Source: Paramicrobacterium fandaimingii (GTDB taxonomy: Bacteria > Actinomycetota > Actinomycetes > Actinomycetales > Microbacteriaceae). Taken from it: a DNA stretch of 64,000 nt. The number at the start of each line of letters is the position of its first letter. Within the stretch, counting starts at the first letter, position 1. This document shows, in pieces, positions 1 through 8,408 of the stretch. The DNA lies in assembly GCF_011751745.2 (NCBI RefSeq), contig NZ_CP061170.1:620001-684000 (forward strand), given 5' to 3'. The notes beneath the pieces were generated by a model. That model had not been told where the DNA came from, made no database searches, and was given only the letters and a program-made list of their open reading frames with translations. A program made the translations under genes and the position numbers.

Positions 1-34
1 CCGAAGAATCTCGAACGGCTGTAGCGTCGAGACC

Positions 35-850
35 ATGAGTGCACACGATCTGCAGGACATCGCCCGAGACATTGCCGCTCGCGCCGGTGAGCTGGTCCGT
101 GACCGACGGCGCGAGGGAGTCAGCGTCGCAGCGACGAAGTCGTCGCCCGAAGACATTGTCACCGCGGCGGATCGCGAGTCGGAGCAGCTCATCCGAGACC
201 TCATCGTGCGAGCGAGGCCTCATGATGGAATTCTCGGCGAAGAAGGCGGCGGCACAGCAGGGTCCAGCGGCATCACGTGGGTGGTTGATCCGATCGATGG
301 CACCGTCAACTATCTTTACGGGTTGCCCGACTACGCCGTAAGCATTGGCGTTGTGGAGGGCGACCCCGATCCGGCGACGTGGTCGCCTCTTGCGGCAGCC
401 GTGTACGCACCAGCGCGTGATCTGATGTACACGGCGTCGCAGGGCGGCGGCGCTTTTCGCGGAACGAAGCAGATTCACGTCAACACCGCGGTGAACCCTC
501 GAGTGGCGCTCGTGGGAACGGGCTTCGGCTACGATCCCGAGCGTCGCGTACGGCAGGCTGCCATCGTGACAGAGCTGATCGCCGAGGTTCGAGACATTCG
601 GCGAATGGGATCGGCCGCAATTGATCTGTGCCGAGTTGGAGACGGATGCCTCGATGGTTTTTTCGGAGTGGGGCTGAACCCGTGGGATATGGCTGCGGGG
701 GCTCTCGTGGCCAGCGAGGCTGGAGCGCGAGTCGGTGGACTCAGAGGGGCGCCGGCAACAGCATCCATGACCCTTCTTGCCGAACCCAGATTATTCGCAT
801 TCCTTGAAGCAAAGCTTGAAGGTTTGGGCGCGGATCGAATTCTCGACTGA
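35..850 (+). CDS. Inositol monophosphatase family protein
   Basis: This 271-residue protein has the layout of Mg-dependent inositol-1-phosphatases and related sugar-phosphate phosphatases. The metal-binding signatures are visible: GEE near residues 68-70, DPIDGT at 85-90, and the C-terminal NPWDMAAG block with Asp near 218. Length matches the family. It would hydrolyse a phosphomonoester such as inositol phosphate, histidinol phosphate or fructose 1,6-bisphosphate. The substrate cannot be settled from sequence, because the family is promiscuous and no pathway neighbour is in view. The ATG is 34 bases from the window edge, so its promoter is not visible. Confidence 0.9.
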   Translation: MSAHDLQDIARDIAARAGELVRDRRREGVSVAATKSSPEDIVTAADRESEQLIRDLIVRARPHDGILGEEGGGTAGSSGITWVVDPIDGTVNYLYGLPDYAVSIGVVEGDPDPATWSPLAAAVYAPARDLMYTASQGGGAFRGTKQIHVNTAVNPRVALVGTGFGYDPERRVRQAAIVTELIAEVRDIRRMGSAAIDLCRVGDGCLDGFFGVGLNPWDMAAGALVASEAGARVGGLRGAPATASMTLLAEPRLFAFLEAKLEGLGADRILD

Positions 851-976
851 ACCGCCGCCTCGCCCGCCATTGCAGGCGACGCGAAGCAACGACTCTCCGT
901 TCCCCATTTGGGGGACGAAAAAACGGCATGTTGCTCTGGAAATATTCAGCCTGACTTTGCTACTGTTTATCAATCC

Positions 977-1011
977 GTTACCAAACGGCGCCCCCAATGC
1001 TTACTGGTAAC
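977..1011. promoter_or_regulatory. 7-bp inverted repeat in the leader of the M23 gene
   Basis: GTTACCA at 977-983 is mirrored by TGGTAAC at 1005-1011, with a 21-base loop. The repeat lies 38 bases upstream of the GTG start of the M23 peptidase, inside a 199-base leader that has no gene. It could be an mRNA hairpin or an operator. Nothing in the sequence decides which, and I could not match it to a known riboswitch. Confidence 0.35.
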
Positions 1012-1049
1012 AACAGCTGTGCCCCCGAGCGAAGAAAGTCCGTCTGCCT

Positions 1050-2456
1050 GTGTCGAGTCGTGCCTCTGAAGAGAACAAGTCTGTTCTCGACCCCTCAGGC
1101 ACCGCAGCGACCCCTCACACAGGAGCAGCATTCGAATCGCGTCGTGCACGCCGTGACCGTGAAGCTCGAGAGGCTCGTGAGAGTGAGCGCTCCGCCGGTG
1201 TCGCGGAGCTCGATGAGGCGACAACTGCCGCGGCTCCGGCGAACACGGAGTTTCTTTCTCGGCGCGATCGCCGCCGTGCCGAGCAGAAGGCGACAGACGA
1301 TCACTCCGGCATGATGCCAAGCGCATCAGCCACGCCCGCTGAGGTGCAGCTTTCCCGTCGCGCCCGTCGTCGCGCAGCATCGCCGGATCCGCAGCCGATC
1401 GCCACAGAGACCGCTCCCGGCGCAGAGCCCGACGTCGTCGTCGAAGCCGAGGTCATCGAGTCCGCTTCGGCAGTGGAAGCGGCTGTCGAGCCCGTCGCCG
1501 AGATCACACCAGACGACGTGCCGACGACGACAGAATCCTTTGAAGAGATCATCGCGGGTGCCTTTCCGGTTGATGAGGCGTCAACTCCTGACGACGCTCA
1601 TGACGACGACACGGTCGACATTCCCGTCAAGGCCGAACCCGTACCGGCCGCCGCGGCAGAAGACACTCCGACACCGCCTCGTGGTCGCCATGGGGCCTCA
1701 GAATCAGCGCCCGTCGACAATCCGCGCCCGCCGCGGTCGATTCGACGCCTTGCTGCGAAGACGATGAGCATCAGCGCTCTTCTCGCTGTCGGGCTCATGA
1801 CCGTTGCGACGTCAGTGCCCGCAAACGCGCTGCTCAGCGCCGACGAGGTGCAGGCGCAGAAGCGTCAGTCGATTCAGCACGAGACATATGCTCCAGGGCA
1901 GCCGCAGTCGCTCGTCAATACCGCCTCGGCCGACCTTGCTCTGCAGCGCGACACGTACGGTGCTCTGTCGGTTACGCAGGCTGCGACGGAACTCGGGATC
2001 AATCCCGAGAACACCTTCACGAATGACCCGAACGGAACGGTTCAGTGGCCGTTCTCCGTTGGCGTTCACATTGGCAGCGGTTATGGCGCGCGCCCCGGTT
2101 GCTCGCTTGGCTGCTCGACAAACCACCTCGGTCAGGACTTCAACCCGGGCTACGGTGCTCCGATTCAGTCCATCGCCGACGGTGTCGTCGTCGAGTCGAC
2201 CGACTCGGGCGGAGGCTTCGGCGTCAAGATCGTCATCGAGCACGTCATCGACGGGCAGATGATCCACAGCCTGTATGGACACATGGTGCCAGGCTCGCGC
2301 ACCGTTCAGGTCGGAGACCACGTCTCCGTGGGCCAGATCATCGGCAAAACGGGAAACACCGGTATCTCCACCGGAGCCCACATGCACTTCGAGATTCTCC
2401 TCAACGGAACCAAGCACGTCGACCCGCTCGCGTGGCTTTACGCGAACACCAACTAA
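1050..2456 (+). CDS. Membrane-anchored M23 family metallopeptidase
   Basis: This 468-residue protein has a long cytoplasmic N-terminal region, one membrane segment near residues 238-262 (ISALLAVGLMTVATSV) and an extracytoplasmic C-terminal M23 domain. The Zn ligands are seen as HLGQD near residue 360 and the HMH of GAHMHFE near residue 445, so it should be an active peptidoglycan endopeptidase of the LytM type. The N-terminal region carries three related arginine-rich segments (SRRARRDRE, SRRDRRRAE, SRRARRRAA) separated by acidic, Ala-rich linkers. The GTG at 1050 is the first plausible start and has no strong Shine-Dalgarno sequence. It stands alone and is followed by a clear terminator. Confidence 0.88.
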   Translation: MSSRASEENKSVLDPSGTAATPHTGAAFESRRARRDREAREARESERSAGVAELDEATTAAAPANTEFLSRRDRRRAEQKATDDHSGMMPSASATPAEVQLSRRARRRAASPDPQPIATETAPGAEPDVVVEAEVIESASAVEAAVEPVAEITPDDVPTTTESFEEIIAGAFPVDEASTPDDAHDDDTVDIPVKAEPVPAAAAEDTPTPPRGRHGASESAPVDNPRPPRSIRRLAAKTMSISALLAVGLMTVATSVPANALLSADEVQAQKRQSIQHETYAPGQPQSLVNTASADLALQRDTYGALSVTQAATELGINPENTFTNDPNGTVQWPFSVGVHIGSGYGARPGCSLGCSTNHLGQDFNPGYGAPIQSIADGVVVESTDSGGGFGVKIVIEHVIDGQMIHSLYGHMVPGSRTVQVGDHVSVGQIIGKTGNTGISTGAHMHFEILLNGTKHVDPLAWLYANTN

Positions 2457-2475
2457 GACTCGCACAGCTCTTCTT

Positions 2476-2499
2476 CCCGGCACAGATGCCGGGATTTTT
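2476..2499 (+). terminator. Rho-independent terminator of the M23 gene
   Basis: CCCGGCA (2476-2482) pairs perfectly with TGCCGGG (2487-2493) around a CAGA loop and is followed by ATTTTTG. It starts 20 bases after the M23 stop codon. Confidence 0.85.
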
Positions 2500-2532
2500 G
2501 CTGTCACGGGTTCGTGGCTGTGCGCAGATGAG

Positions 2533-2569
2533 AACGGCACCGCGTCGACACGTGCGACGCGGTGCCGTT
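2533..2569 (-). terminator. 15-bp perfect hairpin, terminator-like, 3' of the GH13 gene
   Basis: AACGGCACCGCGTCG (2533-2547) is the perfect reverse complement of 2555-2569 around a 7-base loop. It lies 20 bases beyond the stop codon of the minus-strand alpha-glucosidase, between two convergent genes. There is no T-run on the minus-strand exit side and only TTT on the plus side, so the assignment as a minus-strand or bidirectional terminator comes from position and stem strength. Confidence 0.6.
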
Positions 2570-2588
2570 TCGAGGCGAACTGGATCGT

Positions 2589-4310
2589 CTACGGGGTGAG
2601 GAACCAGACAGTTGAATCGGCCGGAATGCCGCCGTCAGGAGCGGGAGCACTTTCGAGAGCGCGCGTCGCTTCGCTCAGCGACGTCGGCACGACGGCATCC
2701 TGATCGCTCGTATTCGCGACGACGGTGATTGGTCCGTTGCTGAACCACAAAACACTGTCGTCGCCGGCGTCGTGCCACTCGATCGCACCGAGTCCCAGCT
2801 GGTGCGTCTTGCGAAGCCAGAGCGCGCGGCTGTAGAGCTCAAGCGTCGACCCAGCGACGCCGAGCTGGCTCGAGCGCGCATAGGGTGCCCAATCGTCGGG
2901 CTGCGGGAGCCACGACGCGCCCGTCGCGCTGAAACCGTAGGCTGGCGCATCGGCATCCCAGGGAATCGGCACGCGACAGCCGTCGCGGCCGTAGCGCTCG
3001 TGATTCGTGCGAAACCAGGTGGGGTCTTGGCGCGCCTCATCGGGAAGGTCGATGGCCTCGGGAAGGCCGAGCTCTTCGCCCTGGTAGAGATAGGCGCCTC
3101 CGGGAAGCGCAAGCATGAGGGCGGACGCTGCACGCGCGCGAGCCAGGCCGATGTCGATGTTCGGACGGTCGGCGGTCTCGGGCCCGATGCCGTGGCCCTG
3201 TGGGTTCTCTTGCGTCAACGCGAGCCGTGATGCGTGGCGTACGACGTCGTGGTTAGAGAGCACCCAGGTGCTGGGCGCTCCAACGGCCGAGAACGCGGCG
3301 ATGGATTCGTCGATGATGCGGCGCAGCTCCGCGCCGCTCCACGGGGTCTCGAGGTAGGGAAAGTTGAAGGCCTGCTGCATCTCATCCGGGCGCACCCACA
3401 GCGCCATCTTTTGCAGCGGGTCGACCCAGGCTTCGGCGCACAGCACACGCTGGCCGTCGTACTCCGCGAGCACCTGGTTCCATTCGCGATAGATGTCATG
3501 CACGCCGTCTTGCCCCCAGTACGGAGCGAGAACGGCGGTTGAATCCGTTGTGCCCTGGCCTCCCATGCTGCCTGCGCTGCCCGGAGGTGTGAAGTCGGGC
3601 AGCCCGTCGGCCTTGACGAGGCCGTGCGCGACGTCGACGCGAAAGCCGTCAACCCCGCGGTCAAGCCAGAACCTCAGCACGTCGCGGAACATCGACCGTA
3701 CATCGGGGTTGCTCCAGTCGAAGTCGGGCTGGCTCGAGTCGAACAGGTGCAGATACCACTGGCCGGGGGCGCCCTGTGCGTCAACAGTGCGGGTCCAGGC
3801 GGGCCCGCCGAACACGGACTCCCAGTTGTTTGGCGCTTCGGCGCCGTCTGGACCGCGGCCATCGCGGAACATGTAGCGATCGCGTTCGGAAGAGCCGTGC
3901 GCGGCGGCAAGCGCCTGCTGAAACCACGGATGCCGGTCTGACGAGTGGTTGGGAACCAGATCGATGATCACTCGGATGCCGCGTGAATGCGCAGCATCCG
4001 TCATCTCGTCGACGTCGGTGAGCGTTCCGAAAAGCGGGTCGACATCGCAGTAGTCGGCGACGTCGTAGCCGGCGTCTTTCTGAGGCGAAGGGAAGAAGGG
4101 GGACAGCCAGATGGCGTCGATGCCGAGCTGCTTGAGCGCGTCGAGACGAGAGGTGATTCCCGCGAGATCGCCCATGCCGTCGCCGTTCGCATCGGCGAAC
4201 GAGCGAGGGTAGATCTGGTAGATCACCGCGGAGCGCCACCATTCGGCGCCCACGGTGGCGTCTGTTGTGGGCGGCGGCGCGTCGCGGGCAGCGGAACTGG
4301 CTTGAGTCAT
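2589..4310 (-). CDS. GH13 alpha-glucosidase (oligo-alpha-glucosidase type)
   Basis: This 573-residue glycoside hydrolase family 13 enzyme should release glucose from the non-reducing end of malto- or isomalto-oligosaccharides. The four GH13 regions are visible: DLVPNHSS near 117-124, GFRVDVAH with nucleophile Asp226, the acid/base Glu293 in CAEAW, and NHD at 353-355. It has no signal peptide, so it acts in the cytoplasm. The reading frame extends to 4370, but ATG 4310 (MTQASSAARD) places the start just before the first beta-strand (WWRSAVIYQIYPRSF) and leaves room for the divergent promoter. It is transcribed away from the malE-like transporter, and the two should be co-regulated through operators between them. 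Confidence 0.93.
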   Translation of the reverse strand: MTQASSAARDAPPPTTDATVGAEWWRSAVIYQIYPRSFADANGDGMGDLAGITSRLDALKQLGIDAIWLSPFFPSPQKDAGYDVADYCDVDPLFGTLTDVDEMTDAAHSRGIRVIIDLVPNHSSDRHPWFQQALAAAHGSSERDRYMFRDGRGPDGAEAPNNWESVFGGPAWTRTVDAQGAPGQWYLHLFDSSQPDFDWSNPDVRSMFRDVLRFWLDRGVDGFRVDVAHGLVKADGLPDFTPPGSAGSMGGQGTTDSTAVLAPYWGQDGVHDIYREWNQVLAEYDGQRVLCAEAWVDPLQKMALWVRPDEMQQAFNFPYLETPWSGAELRRIIDESIAAFSAVGAPSTWVLSNHDVVRHASRLALTQENPQGHGIGPETADRPNIDIGLARARAASALMLALPGGAYLYQGEELGLPEAIDLPDEARQDPTWFRTNHERYGRDGCRVPIPWDADAPAYGFSATGASWLPQPDDWAPYARSSQLGVAGSTLELYSRALWLRKTHQLGLGAIEWHDAGDDSVLWFSNGPITVVANTSDQDAVVPTSLSEATRALESAPAPDGGIPADSTVWFLTP

Positions 4311-4340
4311 GCCCAATACTGTACGGCAGGTGCCGACCAT

Positions 4341-4453
4341 TCTGGAAACGCTTACGTGAACGTTTATCACGAGATGATCACAATGGCGCGTGTTTTCCTG
4401 GGTGTGGAGTTGTGTTCAACGTGTTGTTCATGTAAAAGTGGAAGCGCTTGCAG
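4341..4453. promoter_or_regulatory. LacI-type operators in the divergent maltodextrin promoter region
   Basis: Two sequences fit the CG-centred LacI/GalR operator pattern: GGAAACGCTTAC at about 4344-4355, and GGAAGCGCTTGC at about 4440-4451, whose core AAGCGCTT is a perfect palindrome. AACGTT at 4359-4364 is a third CG-centred core. They lie between the divergent alpha-glucosidase and malE-like genes. No LacI gene is adjacent, so the regulator must be encoded elsewhere. This assignment is by motif resemblance. Confidence 0.6.
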
Positions 4454-4532
4454 AAAAGCGTGCGAGGACTCTCGAGGCGCAGACGCAAGTTTCGACGGCC
4501 ACATCGGCACACAGCAAACGAAAGGCACACCA

Positions 4533-5765
4533 ATGACGGTGAAGACCAAACCGATTCTCGCCATCGGAGCGATGACCGCGGCTGCCGCGCTCGTGCTCAC
4601 GGGCTGCTCTGCTGGAGGCGGAGATGAGGGAGACAAGAAAGACGGCTCCACGACGCTCACCGTGTGGGTTGACGCCGATCGCGCTCCCGTTCTGAAAGAC
4701 GTCGCCTCGGCGTTCGAAGAGGAGTCCGGCATCTCAGTGAAGCTTGTGCAGAAGGACTTCGGAAAGATTCAAGAAGAGTTCGTTCAGCAGGTGCCGACGG
4801 GCAAGGGCCCCGACATCACCATCGGCGCTCACGACTGGCTCGGCAATTTCGTGACGAACGGCGTTGTGCAGCCCATCGAGCTTGGCGACATCGCCAGCGA
4901 CTTTCAAGACGTCGCCGTGACGGCGATGAGTTACGAGGGCAAGACCTACGGTCTGCCGTACTCCACCGAGAACATCGCGCTTCTGCGCAACACTGAGCTG
5001 GCTCCCGAAGCCCCGTCGACATACGACGAGATGGTGCAGATGGGGAAGGATGCCGGGTCGGAGTTCCCGTTCCTCGTGCAGGTGGGTGAAGAGAGCGACC
5101 CGTACCACCTCTACCCCTTCCAAACGTCGTTCGGCGCCCCGGTCTTCGGAACAAAAGACGACGGAAGCTACGACTCCGAGCAGCTGCTGCTCGGCGGCGA
5201 CGGCGGAATCGACTTTGCGAACTGGCTCGCTGAGCAGGGCGAGGCAGGGCTCCTCAAGACAACAGTTGACGGTGACATTGCCAAAGAGAAGTTCGTGAGC
5301 GGCGACTCGCCCTTCCTCATTACCGGACCGTGGAACGTCGCTCCTGCGCAGGATGCCGGCATCGACGTCGCCGTCGACGCGATTCCAAGCGCTGGTGGCG
5401 AAGCGGCGCAGCCGTTCGTCGGTGTTCAGGGCTTCTTCGTCTCGGCCAAGAGCAAGAACGCTCTGGCAGCGAACGAGTTCCTCACCAACTACATCGGCAC
5501 GAAGGACGTGCAGGTTGAGCTGTACAACGTGGGCAAGCGGCCACCGGCGCTGACCGCCGCATTTGAGGAGGTCAGCTCCGACCCGATCACTGCCAGTTTC
5601 GGCAAGGTCGGCGCAGAGGGCGTGCCGATGCCGAATATTCCCGAGATGGGTGCCGTATGGCAGTTCTGGGGCGTGACCGAGGCCGACATCATCAACGGCG
5701 AAGGCGACCCGGCCGAGCTGTGGGCGTCGATGACATCCGACATCCAGAGTGCCATCGAAGGTTGA
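4533..5765 (+). CDS. malE: Maltose/maltodextrin ABC transporter, substrate-binding lipoprotein
   Basis: This 410-residue extracellular binding protein has a lipoprotein signal peptide with lipobox LTGC (Cys25) and the type-1 solute-binding fold typical of MalE (TLTVWVDADRAPVLKDVASAF at the mature N-terminus; a C-terminal MPNIPEM block with aromatic residues). The frame is open further upstream, but ATG 4533 is preceded by GAAAGG and begins exactly at the signal peptide. It opens an operon with two permease genes and a GH13 amylase, which supports maltodextrin as ligand. No ATPase gene is present here. Actinobacterial maltose transporters commonly borrow a shared MsiK-type ATPase, which I infer is the case. 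Confidence 0.92.
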   Translation: MTVKTKPILAIGAMTAAAALVLTGCSAGGGDEGDKKDGSTTLTVWVDADRAPVLKDVASAFEEESGISVKLVQKDFGKIQEEFVQQVPTGKGPDITIGAHDWLGNFVTNGVVQPIELGDIASDFQDVAVTAMSYEGKTYGLPYSTENIALLRNTELAPEAPSTYDEMVQMGKDAGSEFPFLVQVGEESDPYHLYPFQTSFGAPVFGTKDDGSYDSEQLLLGGDGGIDFANWLAEQGEAGLLKTTVDGDIAKEKFVSGDSPFLITGPWNVAPAQDAGIDVAVDAIPSAGGEAAQPFVGVQGFFVSAKSKNALAANEFLTNYIGTKDVQVELYNVGKRPPALTAAFEEVSSDPITASFGKVGAEGVPMPNIPEMGAVWQFWGVTEADIINGEGDPAELWASMTSDIQSAIEG

Positions 5766-5830
5766 CGTGAGTGCTGGTCGGGCGTGAGCCCGGCCAGCAT
5801 CCAGTCGACGTCACAGCATCGCGGGGAGAC

Positions 5831-7447
5831 ATGAGCAGCACCCAGACCGAAGACGCGCGCGAGACGCGCGTCGTCCAGAAGCGCAGACGCCGCGCCGTTC
5901 GCATTGCCGAGCAGGCGTCAGGCGGCATCACCTCGTTGATCGTCAAGATCACGCTGATTGCCGTCATCGACGCCCTGTCTCTCTACGCCCTTTTCGTCTC
6001 GCTGGCGCAGCAGCAGTGGATCGTCTTCGCTGTGATCCTCGTCATCGCGGCAGCCATCAACATCATCTACTTCAAACGCGGGTGGCTGCCTGCCAAGTAC
6101 CTCGCGCCCGGCCTCATCTTTCTGCTCATCTTTCAAATTTTCGTGATCGGCTACACCGGCTACATCGCGTTCACCAACTACGGAACAGGGCACAACAGCA
6201 CAAAGCAGGATGCCGTCATCGCCCTTGTGCAATCGGCGCAGGATCGCGTGCCCGACTCTCCGACGTATGATCTTACGGTGCTCGACCAGCTCGGCACCTA
6301 CAGCTTTCTCGTCACAGCACCCGACGGCACGGTGAGCATCGGAAACGACACGACTCCGCTGCACGCGGTCGACGGCGCCGAGATGTCGGGCGGCAAGGCA
6401 GTTGGCCTCTCGGGCTACACGGCGCTCGACTTCGAGGGAATTCTTCAGCACCAGGATGAGATCTCAGATCTCGCCGTGCAGATTTCGGACGACCCAAACG
6501 ACGGCGCGCTGCGCACTCCAGATGGCTCAAGCGCGTACCTCTATGTTTCAACGCTGGTCTATGACGAGGCCGCGGGAACAATGACAGACACGACGACGAA
6601 TACCGTCTACACAGACACGGGAGTCGGTGCGTTCACAGCCGAAGACGGCGAACAGCTCATGCCGGGGTGGAGCATACCCATCGGCGTCGACAACTTCACG
6701 AAGGCGTTCACGGATCAGAGCATCCGCGGACCGTTGATTTCGGTGACGATCTGGACGTTCGCCTTCGCTCTTTTGAGCGTTCTGACGACCTTCGCACTCG
6801 GACTGTTTCTGGCGATCGTGTTCAACGACATGCGCATGAAGGGGCGCAAGTTCTACCGAGTGCTTATGATTCTGCCCTACGCGTTCCCCGGTTTTCTCGG
6901 CGCGCTGGTCTGGGCAGGCTTGCTCAACCGGGATTTCGGGTTCGTGAATCTCGTGCTCTTCCAGGGAGCAGAGATACCGTGGCTCACCAACGAATGGCTG
7001 GCGAAATTCAGTGTTATCTGGGTCAACCTCTGGTTGGGCTTTCCCTACATGTTTCTCGTCTGCACGGGGGCATTGCAATCGATCCCGCATGAGCTCACCG
7101 AAGCGGCAACCGTCGACGGCGCTAAGCCATTCGCGGTCTTCCGTCTCATCAAACTTCCGCTGCTGCTCGTCTCGATCGCTCCCCTGCTGATCTCTGCGTT
7201 CGCGTTCAACTTCAACAACTTCAACCTCATCTACATGCTCACCGAGGGAGGACCGCGCGATGCGGCGGCAGGAATCAACGTCGGTGCCACAGACATCCTC
7301 ATCTCGATGGTCTATAAAGTGGCGTTTGTCGGAGCAAGCCGCGATTACGGGCTCGCTAGCGCATTCTCGATAATCATCTTCGTGCTGGTCGCCATCATCG
7401 CGGTCATCAGCTTCAAGCAGACGAAGACGCTGGAGGATCTGAACTGA
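5831..7447 (+). CDS. malF: Maltodextrin ABC transporter permease, MalF type
   Basis: This 538-residue inner-membrane permease has several N-terminal membrane helices, a long extracytoplasmic insertion (about residues 120-290) like the MalF P2 domain, then the conserved permease core. The EAA loop reads ELTEAATVDGAKPFAVFRLI, the site that contacts the ATPase. The frame is open to 5771, but ATG 5831 follows GGGGAG at a good distance and the preceding 65 bases form a natural gap after malE. It is followed by the malG-like gene after a single base. Confidence 0.92.
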   Translation: MSSTQTEDARETRVVQKRRRRAVRIAEQASGGITSLIVKITLIAVIDALSLYALFVSLAQQQWIVFAVILVIAAAINIIYFKRGWLPAKYLAPGLIFLLIFQIFVIGYTGYIAFTNYGTGHNSTKQDAVIALVQSAQDRVPDSPTYDLTVLDQLGTYSFLVTAPDGTVSIGNDTTPLHAVDGAEMSGGKAVGLSGYTALDFEGILQHQDEISDLAVQISDDPNDGALRTPDGSSAYLYVSTLVYDEAAGTMTDTTTNTVYTDTGVGAFTAEDGEQLMPGWSIPIGVDNFTKAFTDQSIRGPLISVTIWTFAFALLSVLTTFALGLFLAIVFNDMRMKGRKFYRVLMILPYAFPGFLGALVWAGLLNRDFGFVNLVLFQGAEIPWLTNEWLAKFSVIWVNLWLGFPYMFLVCTGALQSIPHELTEAATVDGAKPFAVFRLIKLPLLLVSIAPLLISAFAFNFNNFNLIYMLTEGGPRDAAAGINVGATDILISMVYKVAFVGASRDYGLASAFSIIIFVLVAIIAVISFKQTKTLEDLN

Positions 7448-7448
7448 C

Positions 7449-8384
7449 ATGAGACAGACAACACAGGCGTCTCCAGAGACACAGCGCGCTATTCCCATCG
7501 TGACGCCACAGATCCACAGAAAGCGCCATGTCAGCTTCGGGCGATGGTTTCGAGCGACAGGGTGGCGTCACCTTGTCGGCGTCATCGTGCTGATCTATGC
7601 GGTGTTCCCGCTGCTGTACGTTCTGTCGGCATCGCTGAATCCGAACGGAACGCTGCTGAGTTCCAACGGTCTGTTCGCGAAGATCGGACTCGATAGCTAC
7701 GTGACGCTCTTCAACTCTCCTCAGCAGCCGTACGCCTCGTGGTTCGGGAACACGCTCTTCATCGGACTGACAGCATCCGTGTGCACTGTCTTTCTCGGTG
7801 CCCTCGCGGCGTACTGCTTCAGCCGCATGCGCTTCGTCGGGCGACGGTTCGGGCTGATCTCCCTGCTTGTCGTGCAGATCTTCCCTCAGCTGCTCGCCGT
7901 CGTCGCCATCTTCCTGCTGCTGAACACGATCGGCGACATCTTTCCGATCCTCGGCATCGACAACCAGATCGCCCTCATCGTCGTCTACCTCGGCGGCGCA
8001 CTCGGTGTGAATACGTATCTCATGTACGGATTCTTCAATACAGTGCCGAGAGCACTCGACGAGGCGGCGAAGATCGACGGAGCAGGGCATGCGCGCGTGT
8101 TCTTCACGATCATCCTGCCCCTCGTCTCACCGATCCTCGCTGTTGTCGGGCTGCTATCGTTCATCGCCACAACGAATGACTTCGTCATCGCGAGCGTCGT
8201 TCTCGTGACACCAGAGAAGCAGACGCTCGCCGTCGGGCTCTACCAGTTTGTCTCGCAGGAGTTCACCAGCAACTGGAGCGTCTTCGCCGCCGGTGCCGTG
8301 CTCGCATCGATCCCCGTCATGGCGCTGTTTCTGTACCTGCAGAAGTACATCGTCGGTGGGCTCGTCGCCGGCTCCGTGAAATAG
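7449..8384 (+). CDS. malG: Maltodextrin ABC transporter permease, MalG type
   Basis: This 311-residue partner permease has about six membrane helices. The EAA loop is ALDEAAKIDGAGHARVFFTI, and the C-terminus (LQKYIVGGLVAGSVK) is the usual MalG end. The start codon comes one base after the malF stop, so the two are translationally coupled. With malE and malF it forms the membrane part of the importer for maltodextrins, which the downstream GH13 enzyme then cleaves. Confidence 0.93.
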   Translation: MRQTTQASPETQRAIPIVTPQIHRKRHVSFGRWFRATGWRHLVGVIVLIYAVFPLLYVLSASLNPNGTLLSSNGLFAKIGLDSYVTLFNSPQQPYASWFGNTLFIGLTASVCTVFLGALAAYCFSRMRFVGRRFGLISLLVVQIFPQLLAVVAIFLLLNTIGDIFPILGIDNQIALIVVYLGGALGVNTYLMYGFFNTVPRALDEAAKIDGAGHARVFFTIILPLVSPILAVVGLLSFIATTNDFVIASVVLVTPEKQTLAVGLYQFVSQEFTSNWSVFAAGAVLASIPVMALFLYLQKYIVGGLVAGSVK

Positions 8385-8408
8385 TCGCCGTCGAAAAGGA
8401 GCCAATGG

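Noticed and set aside
851..1049. Possible cyclic-di-AMP (ydaO-type) riboswitch upstream of the M23 gene
   Set aside because: The setting is right for a wall hydrolase, but I could not align the conserved cores of that riboswitch. Only a 7-bp inverted repeat is solid.
6548..7498. 316-codon open frame on the minus strand
   Set aside because: It mirrors the malF-like gene, is extremely rich in charged residues and has no ribosome site.
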